A stretch of DNA of 36,327 bases from the NCBI GenBank assembly GCA_002688175.1, contig NZCC01000048.1, positions 1 through 36,327 of the forward strand, in the 5' to 3' direction. The stretch is from Chromatiales bacterium. GTDB lineage: Bacteria > Pseudomonadota > Gammaproteobacteria > Steroidobacterales > GCA-2729495. The translations under genes and the position numbers were made by a program. The notes under the pieces are model-generated. The model saw nothing but the letters and a program-made list of their open reading frames with translations, made no database searches and had not been told where the DNA came from. Shown here one piece after another: positions 18,704 through 29,107 of the stretch. Position 1 is the stretch's first letter; each line of letters begins with the position of its first letter.

Positions 18704-19592
18704 TACTGACAGACTTCAGGTTTCATTCGAGTTTTTTCCGCCGAATACGCCGGCTATGGAAACCACGCTGTGGAATTCTATCCAGCGGCTTGCGCCGTTA
18801 CGGCCGCGTTTCGTGTCGGTTACCTATGGAGCGGATGGTTCTACCCGTGATCGCACCCATCGTATTGTTAGCCGGATTATTGCGGAGACAGGCTTACGCG
18901 CAGCGCCACACCTGACTTGCGTCGGTTCGACGAAAGAAGAGGTGCAGGCGGTTGCCAGACGATACTGGGATGAAGGTATTAGAGATATCGTTGCATTACG
19001 CGGCGACCCACCGGCCGATGCCGAGAAATATGAGCCCTATCCGGGCGGCTATGAGTATGGCGTAGATCTCGTGGCCGGGTTGAGTGAGGTTGCCGAGTTC
19101 GAGATATCTGTCGCCGCTTATCCCGAGGTGCATCCCGAGGCTCCCAGTGCAGCGTTTGATCTGGATTGCCTGAAGCGCAAGCTCGATGCCGGAGCGACAC
19201 GGGCGATTACACAGTTTTTCTTTGATGTAGATAATTTTCTGCGATTCCGCGATCAATGCATATCTTCCGGTATCAGCGCTTCGATCGTGCCCGGTATTTT
19301 GCCGATCAACAAGTTCCCGCAGTTGCTGCGTTTTGCAAATATGTGTGGCGCCAGCGTACCGGAATGGCTGCATGAACGTTTCGAAGGACTCGATGATGAT
19401 GACGAGACGCGGCAAATGATCTCGGCAAATATTGCCATCGATGCCGCTGAGCGTATGCGGGCGGAGGGCATTAATGAGTTTCATTTTTATACACTGAACC
19501 GGGCAGAACAGACCTACGCGATCTGTCATGCACTCGGTCTTCGGCCCCGGGAAAACCAGGCTGGCGCCGGCGGAGTGACCAAGCATGGCTAA
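18696..19592 (+). CDS. metF: 5,10-methylenetetrahydrofolate reductase
   Basis: A 298-residue FAD-dependent TIM-barrel enzyme making 5-methyl-THF for MetH. The conserved blocks are VSFEFFPP with the catalytic Glu (E12), [36 protein letters not shown] with the Asp contacting folate, [24 protein letters not shown] and FHFYTLNR. The length matches E. coli MetF (296). The frame continues upstream to 18594, but the ATG at 18696 has an AGGA ribosome site and gives the family N-terminus. It overlaps the regulator by 8 bases and metH by 8 bases. Confidence 0.96.
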   Translation: MTDTDRLQVSFEFFPPNTPAMETTLWNSIQRLAPLRPRFVSVTYGADGSTRDRTHRIVSRIIAETGLRAAPHLTCVGSTKEEVQAVARRYWDEGIRDIVALRGDPPADAEKYEPYPGGYEYGVDLVAGLSEVAEFEISVAAYPEVHPEAPSAAFDLDCLKRKLDAGATRAITQFFFDVDNFLRFRDQCISSGISASIVPGILPINKFPQLLRFANMCGASVPEWLHERFEGLDDDDETRQMISANIAIDAAERMRAEGINEFHFYTLNRAEQTYAICHALGLRPRENQAGAGGVTKHG

Positions 19593-22500
19593 GCAAAATT
19601 TTGATCAGCTCACCAGGCTACTCGAAGAACGTATTGTGTTCCTCGATGGTGCTATGGGGACGATGATCCAGGCCTGTGACCTTGTTGAGGACGACTACCA
19701 CGGTGAACGTTTTGCTGCAACGTCAATCGATCTCAAGGGCAATCATGACCTGTTAAGCCTCACTCGTCCCGATATTATTTCTGGCATCCATACGGCCTTT
19801 CTTGATGCCGGTGCTGACGTCATTGAAACCAATACTTTTAACAGCAATGCTCCGGCGCTGGCGGATTATGGTCTCGAAGAATGTGTCGCTGAGCTGAATC
19901 TTGTTTCCGCACAGCTGGCTCGTGCGGCTGCCGATAAAGTCGCCGCTGACACCGGCACGCCGCGTTTTGTCGCCGGTGTACTTGGTCCGACAAATCGTAC
20001 AGCGTCAATTTCACCGGATGTCAACGATCCCGGATTGCGGAATATTTTATTCGATGAACTTGCCGAGACTTATGGTGAGAGTGCACAGGCATTACTGGAG
20101 GGCGGCGCCGACTTCCTGCTCGTCGAAACAATTTTTGACACCTTGAATGCGAAGGCCGCGCTCTATGCAATTGCCCGGCTTGACGATGAACTCGGTTACA
20201 AAATACCGGTTATGATTTCCGGGACGATCACCGATGCCTCGGGGCGAACGCTGTCTGGTCAGACGGTTGAAGCATTCTGGAATTCTGTGCGCCATATCGA
20301 ACCGTTCCTGATCGGCCTGAACTGCGCCCTCGGTGCTGAGGAATTGCGACCCTGGCTGACAGAGTTATCGGCTGTTGCCGACACCCGCGTGAGTTGTCAC
20401 CCGAATGCAGGCCTGCCAAATGAATTTGGTGGTTATGACGAAACGCCTGAGATGATGGCGGAGATCCTCGTCGACTTTGCCGGGCAGGGCCTGATCAACA
20501 TGGTCGGAGGATGCTGCGGGACACAACCAGAACATATCGCGGCGATTATCAAAGCACTGGCCGGCAAATCGCCGCGAGCCGTGCCGCAAATTCCGGTCAG
20601 GCTGCGTCTCAGCGGCCTCGAGCCGATGAGTGTCGGCCCTGACTCGCTGTTCGTTAATGTGGGTGAACGTACCAACGTTGCCGGTTCGGCGAAGTTCAAG
20701 CGGCTGATCGTAGAAGATAATTATGCCGAGGCGCTGTCGGTAGCGCTGCAACAGGTTGATAGCGGTGCGCAGGTTATCGACGTCAATATGGATGAGGGCA
20801 TGCTCGATTCCGTTCGGGCGATGGATCGGTTTCTGAAACTGGTGGCGACCGAGCCGGACATTGCGCGGGTGCCGACGATGGTGGACTCATCACGCTGGGA
20901 AGTTATCGAGACCGGTTTGAAATGTATTCAGGGTAAGGCTGTCGTGAATTCGATCAGCCTGAAGGAAGGCGAGGCGCCGTTTCTCGCGCAGGCGCGTGAA
21001 ATTCGACGGCATGGTGCGGCTGTTATCGTCATGGCGTTCGATGAGGAAGGTCAGGCCGAGACCGCCGAGCGGCGGATCGGGATTTGCTCGCGGGCTTATA
21101 AGTTACTGACTGAAGAAGCAGATTTCCGGCCTGAGGATATTATTTTTGATCCGAATATCTTCGCCGTTGCCACCGGCATCGAGGAACATAACGACTATGG
21201 TCGTTCGTTTATCGAGGCGACAAAACTGATCAAGGCCAGGTTGCCGTATGCACTGGTAAGCGGCGGTGTCAGTAACGTGTCGTTCTCATTCCGTGGTAAC
21301 AACCCCGTCCGCGAGGCGATGCACTCCGTGTTTCTGTACCACGCGATCAAGGCCGGTATGGACATGGGAATAGTCAACGCCGGGCAACTGACGATCTATG
21401 ATGAGATTCCGGCTGAACTGCGTGATGCCGCCGAGGATGTGATTCTGAACCGGCGTGACGATGCGACCGAGCGACTGCTTGAGATTGCCGGCAAGTATCG
21501 TGATGAAGGTGGTGCAACGGTAAAGGCTATCGAACAGGAGTGGCGCGAGTGGCCGGTCGACAAGCGACTCGAGCATGCGCTGGTCAAGGGTATTGATGGG
21601 TTCATCATTGAAGATACCGAGGAGGCGAGGGGTAAGGCAGAGCACCCAATTGAAATTATTGAAGGACCGTTGATGAGCGGCATGAATATCGTAGGTGACC
21701 TGTTCGGTGCGGGTAAAATGTTTTTGCCGCAGGTGGTCAAGTCTGCGCGGGTCATGAAAAAGTCGGTTGCACACCTCGTGCCTTATATCGAAGCCGAGCA
21801 AGGTGGCGAACAGAGGAAGCTGGCAAAAATTGTCATAGCCACGGTAAAGGGTGATGTACATGACATCGGCAAGAATATCGTCAGTGTCGTACTCCAGTGC
21901 AACAATTTCGAGGTGATTGATCTCGGTGTTATGGTGCCCCGTGAGCGTATCCTTGAGGCTGCCCGCCGCGAGCAGGCTGACATCATCGGTCTGTCCGGCC
22001 TGATCACGCCTTCCCTGGAAGAGATGGTGCAGGTTGCGAGTGAGTTACAGCGCCAGGATTTCGACGTGCCGTTATTGATCGGCGGTGCGACGACTTCACC
22101 TGTGCATACATCGGTAAAGATCGACCCGCAATACGATGGGGCAGTGATCTATGTCAAGGATGCGTCGCGTTCAGTCGGCGTCGCACAGAAATTAATCAGT
22201 TCGACCGGCAAGGTCAGTTATATAGAGTCGGTCAAGCAGGAATGTGTTAAACGACGCGCACGACACGAAAACAAGAGCAGGCTCGCTCCACAACTTGGTA
22301 TCGAGCAGGCGCGTGCCAATCGTGCGGTTATGGATTTGTGTCAGACACCGAAGGTGCCGGCATTTACCGGCACCCGTGTAATCGATGATATTCCACTAGT
22401 TACTCTCATTGATTACATTGACTGGATGCCTTTCTTTAATGCGTGGGAGTTTCACGGTAAGTATCCTGCAATTCTTGACGACGATATTGTTGGTGAGGCG

Positions 22501-23277
22501 GTGACCAATTTGTATCGCGATGCACAGGCCATGCTCGCCCAGGCTATGGATGAAGGGTGGCTGCGCTCGCGCGCCGTCGTCGGGTTCTTTCCGGCTAACT
22601 CGGTCGGCGACGATATCGTAGTTTACAGTGATGAATCACGTGATACGTCACTCGCAACGTTGCACCAGCTACGCCAGCAACGGCTTAAGCTGGATGGAAA
22701 ACCAAGTTTGTGCCTGGCTGATTTCATCGCACCGAGCGATGCCGGATGCGCCGATTACATCGGTGCATTTGCGGTAACAGCGGGGCTTGGCATGGAGCAA
22801 CACGTTGCCTCTTTTGAGCAGAAGCATGATGATTACAACGCAATTTTGCTCAAGGCACTGGCCGACCGGCTGGCCGAGGCCTGTGCCGAGTACCTGCATG
22901 AGCGGGTCCGCAAGGAATTATGGGGTTACGCCAGTGGCGAGCAGCTTGGCAATGAAGCTTTAATCGATGAGGTCTACCAGGGTATCCGCCCGGCGCCCGG
23001 CTACCCGGCTTGCCCGGACCATATGGAAAAAGCCACGTTGTGGCAGCTGCTTGACGTACAGCGCAACACAGACATCGAATTGACGGAAACGTATGCGATG
23101 TATCCGGCCGCGTCGGTTAGCGGTTGGTATTTTTCGCACCCGGAAGCGAAGTATTTCCAGGTGGGCAAGATTGGTCGTGACCAGGCTGAAGACTATGCGC
23201 AGCGCAAGGGCTTGTCGTTAGCAACGGTTGAGCGCTGGTTGGCGGCAAATCTGGGCTACGACTCGCAAGCCGCATGA
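19585..23277 (+). CDS. metH: Cobalamin-dependent methionine synthase
   Basis: A 1230-residue four-module enzyme that moves a methyl group from methyl-THF via cobalamin to homocysteine. The homocysteine domain has zinc ligands C247, C310 and C311 (GLNCALG, GGCCGT), numerically identical to E. coli. The pterin domain starts near 355 ([12 protein letters not shown]). The B12 cap and binding domains contain DVHDIGKNI with cobalt ligand H759, again the E. coli number. The C-terminal reactivation domain has [12 protein letters not shown] around residue 1135. All modules look intact. It is the last gene of the regulator-metF-metH operon and meets moeB tail to tail with 21 bases between. Confidence 0.97.
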   Translation: MAKQNFDQLTRLLEERIVFLDGAMGTMIQACDLVEDDYHGERFAATSIDLKGNHDLLSLTRPDIISGIHTAFLDAGADVIETNTFNSNAPALADYGLEECVAELNLVSAQLARAAADKVAADTGTPRFVAGVLGPTNRTASISPDVNDPGLRNILFDELAETYGESAQALLEGGADFLLVETIFDTLNAKAALYAIARLDDELGYKIPVMISGTITDASGRTLSGQTVEAFWNSVRHIEPFLIGLNCALGAEELRPWLTELSAVADTRVSCHPNAGLPNEFGGYDETPEMMAEILVDFAGQGLINMVGGCCGTQPEHIAAIIKALAGKSPRAVPQIPVRLRLSGLEPMSVGPDSLFVNVGERTNVAGSAKFKRLIVEDNYAEALSVALQQVDSGAQVIDVNMDEGMLDSVRAMDRFLKLVATEPDIARVPTMVDSSRWEVIETGLKCIQGKAVVNSISLKEGEAPFLAQAREIRRHGAAVIVMAFDEEGQAETAERRIGICSRAYKLLTEEADFRPEDIIFDPNIFAVATGIEEHNDYGRSFIEATKLIKARLPYALVSGGVSNVSFSFRGNNPVREAMHSVFLYHAIKAGMDMGIVNAGQLTIYDEIPAELRDAAEDVILNRRDDATERLLEIAGKYRDEGGATVKAIEQEWREWPVDKRLEHALVKGIDGFIIEDTEEARGKAEHPIEIIEGPLMSGMNIVGDLFGAGKMFLPQVVKSARVMKKSVAHLVPYIEAEQGGEQRKLAKIVIATVKGDVHDIGKNIVSVVLQCNNFEVIDLGVMVPRERILEAARREQADIIGLSGLITPSLEEMVQVASELQRQDFDVPLLIGGATTSPVHTSVKIDPQYDGAVIYVKDASRSVGVAQKLISSTGKVSYIESVKQECVKRRARHENKSRLAPQLGIEQARANRAVMDLCQTPKVPAFTGTRVIDDIPLVTLIDYIDWMPFFNAWEFHGKYPAILDDDIVGEAVTNLYRDAQAMLAQAMDEGWLRSRAVVGFFPANSVGDDIVVYSDESRDTSLATLHQLRQQRLKLDGKPSLCLADFIAPSDAGCADYIGAFAVTAGLGMEQHVASFEQKHDDYNAILLKALADRLAEACAEYLHERVRKELWGYASGEQLGNEALIDEVYQGIRPAPGYPACPDHMEKATLWQLLDVQRNTDIELTETYAMYPAASVSGWYFSHPEAKYFQVGKIGRDQAEDYAQRKGLSLATVERWLAANLGYDSQAA

Positions 23278-23298
23278 CATTGATGCCGAGATCCGGAA

Positions 23299-24048
23299 TT
23301 ATTTATCTGCCCCGCAAACCGGGCAATCGGCGCGTTGTTTGATGCCGAGGATTTTTGTCGTACCCGCCAGCGCATCATAAACCCAGAGCTTGCCGGCCAG
23401 TTGTGAATCGAGGTCGAGCAGTATTTTGATGGATTCGGTCGCCATCATGCAGCCGATCGTGCCGACCACCGGCGCGAGTATGCCTTGTCCCGCACAGCTT
23501 TCCAGATTTTCATCGGCTTCCGTGTACAGGCAGTTGTAACACGGGCCATCGGCTTGATCATGACGAAACAATGCGAGTTGGCCTTCGAAGCGAATTGCAG
23601 CGCCGGTGATGAGGGGGGTGCCGCTTAGTTTGCAGGTCCGGTTAATCACCCCGCGGGTTACAAAATTGTCTGTGCAATCGAGCACGACATCACTATTTGT
23701 CACGGCCTCGAGTAATTCTGCTGCAGAAAGACGCTGACTGAGTTCATCTATCCGGGTGGCAGGATTAAATTGATGCAGGTGCCGGGCGGTAGCTGTCGTT
23801 TTGAGTTCATCGACATCCTGTTCGTCAAACAGAATCTGGCGTGGCAGGTTGGTGATGTCGACACGATCAAAATCGTTGATCGTTAATCGCCCGATGCCCG
23901 CGTTGGCGATATACAGTGAAGCGGCGCTGCCGAGTCCGCCAAGGCCGATGATGAGGGCGTGACTGTCGAAGAGTCGTTGTTGTCCGTTGGCGCCGATTTG
24001 CGGCAACGTGATCTGGCGGGCAAAACGTGGCGTGTGATCTGTTGGCAT
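23299..24048 (-). CDS. moeB: MoeB/ThiF family adenylyltransferase
   Basis: A 249-residue E1-like enzyme that adenylates the C-terminal glycine of a ubiquitin-like sulfur carrier (MoaD or ThiS). It has RFARQITLPQIG at the N-terminus, the ATP loop GLGGLGS (35-41), NLPRQILF with the arginine finger, and a structural zinc site, CYNC (170-173) plus CPVC (242-245). A Cys (C185) occupies the position of the family's crossover-loop Cys. MoeB and ThiF cannot be separated by sequence inspection alone; linkage to prmC, as in Pseudomonas and enterics, favours MoeB. It starts 54 bases downstream of prmC. Confidence 0.85.
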   Translation of the reverse strand: MPTDHTPRFARQITLPQIGANGQQRLFDSHALIIGLGGLGSAASLYIANAGIGRLTINDFDRVDITNLPRQILFDEQDVDELKTTATARHLHQFNPATRIDELSQRLSAAELLEAVTNSDVVLDCTDNFVTRGVINRTCKLSGTPLITGAAIRFEGQLALFRHDQADGPCYNCLYTEADENLESCAGQGILAPVVGTIGCMMATESIKILLDLDSQLAGKLWVYDALAGTTKILGIKQRADCPVCGADK

Positions 24049-24102
24049 GCCGGGATTCTAGCAGGCCCCGGGGATGGCGCCGACTTCCGTCATTGGATCC
24101 AA

Positions 24103-24969
24103 TCAGCCGGTCAGCTTGCCCTCGGTCACGCGCGCATGGCCCTGCAGGTCACTGTAGGCAAAGGCAGACCCGAATCCGGCTTCTCGCAACAGGATTTCGA
24201 CGGCCGGTCCCTGTCGATAGCCGTGTTCGATCGCGAGCCATCCATCCATGAACAGGTGTTTGGGCGCTTCTGCAATGATCTGCTTGATGCAGTCCAGACC
24301 ATCTTCACCGCCCCTGAGCGCCAGCATCGGCTCATGTTGCAGATCAAAATGGTGCACGATGTATTCCATGTCGCTTACATAGGGCGGGTTGGCGACGATC
24401 GTCGAGAACTTGCGGCCGGCAACCGGTTGAAACCATGAGCCGCACTTTAATTCAACGTGGTTCAATCTAAGGGCCGCTGCGTTGTATTGTGCGACGGCCA
24501 GTGCCTGGTCGCTGATATCGGTTGCCGTGACATGGGTATTCGGGCGTTCACTCGCGACCGCCAGTGCAATGGCTCCGGAACCGGTGCCGAGGTCGAGAAA
24601 GTCTGCTGGCTGGTCTTTGGGGATATGCGTCAATGCGCATTCCACGAGAATTTCGGTTTCGGGTCGCGGTACCAGCGTATCGGTCGTAACGGTCAGGTTA
24701 AGAGACCAGAACTCCCGTGAGCCGACGAGTTGTGCAACGGGGATGCCTGTCTGGCGCTTGCGTACGAGGTTGGTAAACAAAGCGGCGCTGGCCGGCGTAA
24801 CGAAATCTTTTCCGGCACTAATCAGCTCGACGCGTGTCTTACGCAATATATGGCCGAGCAGCAGTTCGACATCAAGCCTTGCGGACGGGCTGTTTTCCTT
24901 GAGCTCCGTTGTGCAACGACGCAACAAGCTGTCGATCATCAGTTCCGAGGTGTCGGGGTCTGTGTGCAT
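24103..24969 (-). CDS. prmC: Release factor N5-glutamine methyltransferase PrmC
   Basis: A 288-residue SAM-dependent enzyme that methylates the GGQ glutamine of RF1 and RF2. It has an N-terminal helical domain, then PRPETEILVE, the SAM loop DLGTGSGAIAL (126-136), and the signature NPPY (194-197) that binds the glutamine side chain. The usual partner prfA, normally just upstream, is here about 6 kb away on the same strand. The ATG at 24969 is used; a second ATG at codon 11 is possible. It is divergent from the PLP enzyme at 25063. Confidence 0.95.
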   Translation of the reverse strand: MHTDPDTSELMIDSLLRRCTTELKENSPSARLDVELLLGHILRKTRVELISAGKDFVTPASAALFTNLVRKRQTGIPVAQLVGSREFWSLNLTVTTDTLVPRPETEILVECALTHIPKDQPADFLDLGTGSGAIALAVASERPNTHVTATDISDQALAVAQYNAAALRLNHVELKCGSWFQPVAGRKFSTIVANPPYVSDMEYIVHHFDLQHEPMLALRGGEDGLDCIKQIIAEAPKHLFMDGWLAIEHGYRQGPAVEILLREAGFGSAFAYSDLQGHARVTEGKLTG

Positions 24970-24991
24970 ATGCCGCCTTATGTTAGCTTAG

Positions 24992-25020
24992 TTATTATTG
25001 TCCGGCACGAACTCTATAAA
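24992..25020 (+). promoter_or_regulatory. Possible promoter of the cystathionine enzyme gene
   Basis: TATAAA at 25015-25020 is a good -10 element; 17 bases upstream is a weak -35, TTATTA (24992-24997, 3 of 6). It sits in the 93-base divergent gap between prmC and the gene starting at 25063. Confidence 0.35.
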
Positions 25021-25062
25021 CATACCTCTTTATGGCCCGGTCGGCGAGGGGTTTGAAACTTA

Positions 25063-26241
25063 ATGAGCATATTAGGCATGAATGATAGCGACATTGAACA
25101 TAAACTGGCGACCCGCTGTATCCATGCGGGGGATACTGTTGATGCTGCAACCGGCGCGGTTATGCCGGCCATTGCCACCAGCACGATATACCGGCAGTCG
25201 GCGTTTAATGAGCCGGGTGAGCACATATATGCACGCGCCTCAAATCCAACCCGTGATGCGCTCGAACGTTGTGTTGCAGAATTGGAGTCCGGTGTCCGTG
25301 GGCTGGCTTTCGCATCGGGGATGGCGGCAACGGCCAACGTTCTTGAGCTGCTCGATGCCGGCGATCACATGATTGCCCCGACCAGTATTTATGGCGGATC
25401 GTTGCGCCTGTTCAGGCAGGTGCGTACGCGAACCTCGGCGCTCGAGTTTTCTTTTGTTGATTTCAGCGATCCGGCTAATGTCGAGCAGGCGATCAAGTCG
25501 AATACGCGCCTGATCTGGATCGAAACGCCGACCAACCCCCTGCTGAATATTATCGACATAGAAGCAACGGCCGCCCTGGCGAGAGCCCACGATATTCTCA
25601 TCGCCGTTGATAATACGTTTGCGACACCGTGTGTGCAGCGTCCGCTCGAGGCCGGCTGTGACATCGTCATGCACTCGACGACCAAGTATCTGGGCGGGCA
25701 TTCTGATGCGCTGGGTGGATTGATTGTGGTTGCGGATGAACAGCTTGGCAAGCAGCTGGCCTCGCTACGCAGTGCGGTCGGCGGGGTTGCCGGCCCGTTT
25801 GATGCCTACCTCGTGCTGCGTGGCATCAAGACGCTTGCATTACGCATGGAACGACACCAGGCGAATGCGATGACGGTTGCAAAATGGTTGGCTGATCGCC
25901 CACAGGCCGAACGGGTCTACTACCCGGGTCTTGATGAACATCCTCGCCATGAGATCGCAACGCGCCAGATGGATGGCTACGGTGGCGTCGTATCATTTGT
26001 TTTACGCGGTGGTCTGGGTGAGGTCGGTGCTTTCCTCAATGCACTACGGGTGTTTACTCTTGCCGAAAGTCTCGGTGGAGTCGAAAGCCTGGTTGGCCAT
26101 CCGGCGACGATGAGTCATTCGAGCCTGCCGGCGGAAGAGCGGGCCAAACTTGGTATAACTGACAACCTGATTCGCTTGTCAGTTGGTATCGAGCATGTCG
26201 ACGATTTACTCGCTGATCTTGATTTGGCGTTGGACATGTGA
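25063..26241 (+). CDS. Cystathionine gamma-synthase/gamma-lyase family PLP enzyme
   Basis: A 392-residue Cys/Met-metabolism PLP enzyme of fold type I. It has YARASNPTRDALE, a PLP-stacking Tyr in SIYGG (Y110), DNTFATP, and the Schiff-base lysine K208 in HSTTKYLGGHSDALGG. The C-terminal ESLGGVESLVGHPATMSHSS and LIRLSVGIE follow. These fit gamma-synthase, gamma-lyase or O-acyl-homoserine sulfhydrylase activity, and I cannot choose from sequence. A cysteine synthase-type gene lies about 4 kb away, so the pair could do forward or reverse transsulfuration. The ATG at 25063 is used; MNDSD (25078) is an alternative start. Confidence 0.88.
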   Translation: MSILGMNDSDIEHKLATRCIHAGDTVDAATGAVMPAIATSTIYRQSAFNEPGEHIYARASNPTRDALERCVAELESGVRGLAFASGMAATANVLELLDAGDHMIAPTSIYGGSLRLFRQVRTRTSALEFSFVDFSDPANVEQAIKSNTRLIWIETPTNPLLNIIDIEATAALARAHDILIAVDNTFATPCVQRPLEAGCDIVMHSTTKYLGGHSDALGGLIVVADEQLGKQLASLRSAVGGVAGPFDAYLVLRGIKTLALRMERHQANAMTVAKWLADRPQAERVYYPGLDEHPRHEIATRQMDGYGGVVSFVLRGGLGEVGAFLNALRVFTLAESLGGVESLVGHPATMSHSSLPAEERAKLGITDNLIRLSVGIEHVDDLLADLDLALDM

Positions 26242-26339
26242 AGTTAAATTTTTAATGGTTCGCATTGATGGCATTGTTGGCTTGAAAATTTCTTTATTGA
26301 ATATTTATTAGAGGGTTATATTGGCAGGTGATGTATTAA

Positions 26340-28274
26340 ATGCGATATCTGATTTTCCATATTGTAGTTTGGAGCGCATTATTTTTGGTTACTGCGGGTA
26401 GCTCAGCTGACCTGCTTCCTCTTGAGTCATTCGCAATCCCCCCACAGTTTAATAGCGTCACGCTTTCGCCAGATGGGCGGTACCTGGGTGTCAAAGCCTA
26501 TCGTGACGATCGTTTTTATGCGGTCATTTACGATCTGGACAACATCGAATCAACAAAACCGTTGGTGATTGCAACGGACCCATGGTCTGTGGTGGATCTG
26601 AAATGGGCAAATAGCGAGCGTATCCTGATTACGGTTGAGCATTCCGTACAAAATTTTCGCTGGAATTTGTACGCGAATCAATTAACGGCATTCGATGCTG
26701 ACGGCAGTAACGCTCTGGTTTTCATGTCAACAGGCAAAAAAGCAAGCCCGAGGTTTGATGTCTTTCTAGGCGATAATATTGTAGATATGCTGCCGGATGA
26801 TCCCAATCACGTATTGATCAGCTGGAATCCGGATGATTTTAAAAAACAAAGGCTCTACAAGCTCAATATCTACACCAGTAAATTGACGCTTGTCCAGAGT
26901 GGAAAACGCGGCACTCAGTCGTGGCTTGTTGATCGGGAAGGCAAGGCCAGAATCGGTACAGGCATCGATGGAAACAAATTCAAAGCATTTCAGCGTCCGG
27001 TTAATTCAAAACGATGGCAACTTCTATTCAATGTTCCTCTGGAAGATAGAAGGTTATTTAAACCTGTTTTGATTGACGCTGAGGACCCGGATATTGCCTA
27101 TGTTCTGTCTGATTTTGAGGCAAATACAATTGGACTCTATAAGTATCGGCTGAGTTCCGCTTCATTTGTCGAGGAAATTTTCCGGCATCCTGATTTTGAT
27201 GTAAGCAATGTCACTTTTGATCGCAACAATAAAAAAATACAGGGCGTATCGTTTGTGCGCAGTAATCTTGAAACGAAATGGTTAGATCCAACGGAACCTG
27301 CTTTATTGGCTAAAATTCGCGATCGCTTGCCTGAGTATGGGTTACTTATTATCGACAAGAGTGAGGATTACAAACGAATTGTAATTTATGCATCAGCTAG
27401 TGATCGACCGGCACGCTATTACCTTTATGAACAAGAGCAGGATCAGCTAAGATTTTTTGCGCATACTTATCCTGAACTGGATGGTAAGCCGCTGTCCACG
27501 GTGCAGGAAGTGACTTATCAAGCCAGGGATGATCTGGAGATTGCTGCTTTCGTGAGCGTACCGGTTGGCGAGAGTTATCCGCCGTCAGCCCCGCTGCCGA
27601 CAGTCATTCTGCCGCATGGGGGTCCGGCTGCGCGGGACTTCGCCGGCTTTGATCCGTTGGTCCAGTTTCTGACCAACCGCGGTTACCTGGTTTTGCAAGT
27701 GAATTTTCGGGGTTCTTCCGGTTATGGCAGGAAATTCAGGATGGCCGGTGAACGTCAGTGGGGACAGGCCATGCAGGATGATATTACGGACGGGACACAG
27801 TGGCTTGTCGATCAGGGAATGGCAGACCCGGATCGCATCTGTATCGTCGGCGGGTCATATGGTGGGTACGCAGCCCTGATGGGCGCCGTTAAAACACCGG
27901 ATTTATTTCAGTGCGCAGTCAGTATCAATGGCGTAAGTGATATGCAGGCAATGATGACAAGCAACAACAGGTTCTATTTTGGCTGGGTGGCTAATAGTTA
28001 TATTGGCGATTGGAGTGATAGGGCCATGCTGAAGGAAAATTCACCCACTAACCGGGCAGCAGATATCAGAATCCCCGTTTTGCTGGCACATAGTACGAAA
28101 GACTCTGTAGTAAAGTTTAGTCAATCTGAAAAAATGGCCAAAGCATTGAAAAAGGCAGGTAAGGAATACCGTTTCCTCCCGCTGGAAAACGGTGACCACA
28201 GTATGTTGTTGGGCGACGTTCGCCCAGAGTTATACAGAGCTCTGGAAACCTTTCTGGGCGAGCATCTGCACTAG
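26340..28274 (+). CDS. Secreted S9 family prolyl-oligopeptidase-like peptidase
   Basis: A 644-residue serine peptidase of the dipeptidyl-/acylaminoacyl-peptidase group. A signal peptide (1 to about 23) is followed by a beta-propeller region (about 30-385; SPDGRYLGVKAY is a blade). The C-terminal alpha/beta-hydrolase domain has HGGP, the nucleophile S506 in GGSYGGYAALMG, D588 in HSTKDS and H620 in NGDHS. It probably clips peptides in the periplasm. Base composition is more AT-rich than its neighbours. It stands alone, with gaps of 98 and 52 bases on either side. Confidence 0.9.
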   Translation: MRYLIFHIVVWSALFLVTAGSSADLLPLESFAIPPQFNSVTLSPDGRYLGVKAYRDDRFYAVIYDLDNIESTKPLVIATDPWSVVDLKWANSERILITVEHSVQNFRWNLYANQLTAFDADGSNALVFMSTGKKASPRFDVFLGDNIVDMLPDDPNHVLISWNPDDFKKQRLYKLNIYTSKLTLVQSGKRGTQSWLVDREGKARIGTGIDGNKFKAFQRPVNSKRWQLLFNVPLEDRRLFKPVLIDAEDPDIAYVLSDFEANTIGLYKYRLSSASFVEEIFRHPDFDVSNVTFDRNNKKIQGVSFVRSNLETKWLDPTEPALLAKIRDRLPEYGLLIIDKSEDYKRIVIYASASDRPARYYLYEQEQDQLRFFAHTYPELDGKPLSTVQEVTYQARDDLEIAAFVSVPVGESYPPSAPLPTVILPHGGPAARDFAGFDPLVQFLTNRGYLVLQVNFRGSSGYGRKFRMAGERQWGQAMQDDITDGTQWLVDQGMADPDRICIVGGSYGGYAALMGAVKTPDLFQCAVSINGVSDMQAMMTSNNRFYFGWVANSYIGDWSDRAMLKENSPTNRAADIRIPVLLAHSTKDSVVKFSQSEKMAKALKKAGKEYRFLPLENGDHSMLLGDVRPELYRALETFLGEHLH

Positions 28275-28326
28275 ATAGTTTTGTTCTTTGAGAGGATCGA
28301 CCTGGAACTGCTAGGATCAGACTTGA

Positions 28327-28809
28327 ATGATGCATAAACTCCGCACAAGAAAATTATTTATTTTATTCAACGTTGTATTATTGGTCATCGCATCCGACGG
28401 ACTGGTGCTGGCGCATGACAGCGAGTCGCTATCGCCCAGGCTGACACCCAGGCTCCAGGAGTTGCTGCGTAAAGAGATGCAATTCATCGACGAAGCAAGT
28501 CAGAATATCCTGACGGCACTGGTCGCCGGCAGCGATGCACAGGTAGCCACATTGGCGCAGCAGATTCATGACAGCTTCATACTACGCCAGTCCATGACCC
28601 CTGAGGATAAGAATCACCTGGTAACGGTTGCCCCGGAAGGTTTTGTGCAAAGGGATCGGGATTTTCACCAGGTTGCAGCGGAGCTTGCGGCAGCAGCGCG
28701 AACGGGCAACCGTGCGCTGCAACATCAACAGTTTGGTCGCATGATTGAAGCATGCAGTACCTGTCATGCTTTATATGCATCAGACCGGTTCTCCGGATTT
28801 TCTGAATAA
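28327..28809 (+). CDS. Cytochrome c'/c556-like monoheme protein
   Basis: A 160-residue exported protein. A signal peptide (1 to about 29, ending VLA) is followed by an all-helical body and a single heme site CSTCH (143-147) near the C-terminus. A C-terminal CxxCH after a helical body is typical of class II cytochromes c (c' and c556). Class II proteins bind NO or carry electrons in the periplasm; the role here is unknown. The next gene encodes a di-heme peroxidase, so it could be an electron donor. Translation may start at the first or second of two adjacent ATGs. Confidence 0.75.
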   Translation: MMHKLRTRKLFILFNVVLLVIASDGLVLAHDSESLSPRLTPRLQELLRKEMQFIDEASQNILTALVAGSDAQVATLAQQIHDSFILRQSMTPEDKNHLVTVAPEGFVQRDRDFHQVAAELAAAARTGNRALQHQQFGRMIEACSTCHALYASDRFSGFSE

Positions 28810-28909
28810 TTATTTCTTTCGGAAGAAAATTTACTGTTAACCGCAATATTTTCGGCCTGTATATACTGGGGTCTTAAAAATATATGCACCAGATGGACGA
28901 GAAACCGTT

Positions 28910-29107
28910 GTGAGCAGGATTAATAAATTAGCATGGGTAACGATTGCAGCAAGCTTGTCCGGGTTTTTGGTTGGTTGTGGTGATTCGCCGCCACCGGAAA
29001 AGCAGACGGTGCCACCGTCTGTCTTTGAACCCGTACCGGAATCGGACCGGGATCTGAGGCTGAGCATTTTTTTCGCCATTGTCATGGAATATGGCTGTCG
29101 AATGTAA
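28910..29107 (+). CDS. 5' fragment of the cytochrome c peroxidase gene (lipoprotein signal)
   Basis: A 65-codon frame from a GTG. It encodes a lipoprotein signal with lipobox FLVGC (Cys23), then a Pro/Glu-rich linker (GDSPPPEKQ...) and DLRLSIFFA, after which the frame becomes meaningless and stops. The downstream peroxidase frame begins without a signal peptide. Removing one T from the seven-T run at 29067-29073 joins the two as LRLSIFSPLSWNMAVECNPMTPIKVELGRKLF. That fits the iF.PL....NP.TP.KVELGRKLF opening of the family. This is therefore best read as the N-terminus of the next gene, split by a frameshift. Confidence 0.75.
   Translation: MSRINKLAWVTIAASLSGFLVGCGDSPPPEKQTVPPSVFEPVPESDRDLRLSIFFAIVMEYGCRM

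Noticed and set aside
25010-25033. Possible second regulator site ATAAA...TTTAT before the cystathionine enzyme gene
   Set aside because: The arm spacing is 8 bases versus 6 for the same bases in the 17729-17750 site, and the flanks do not match.
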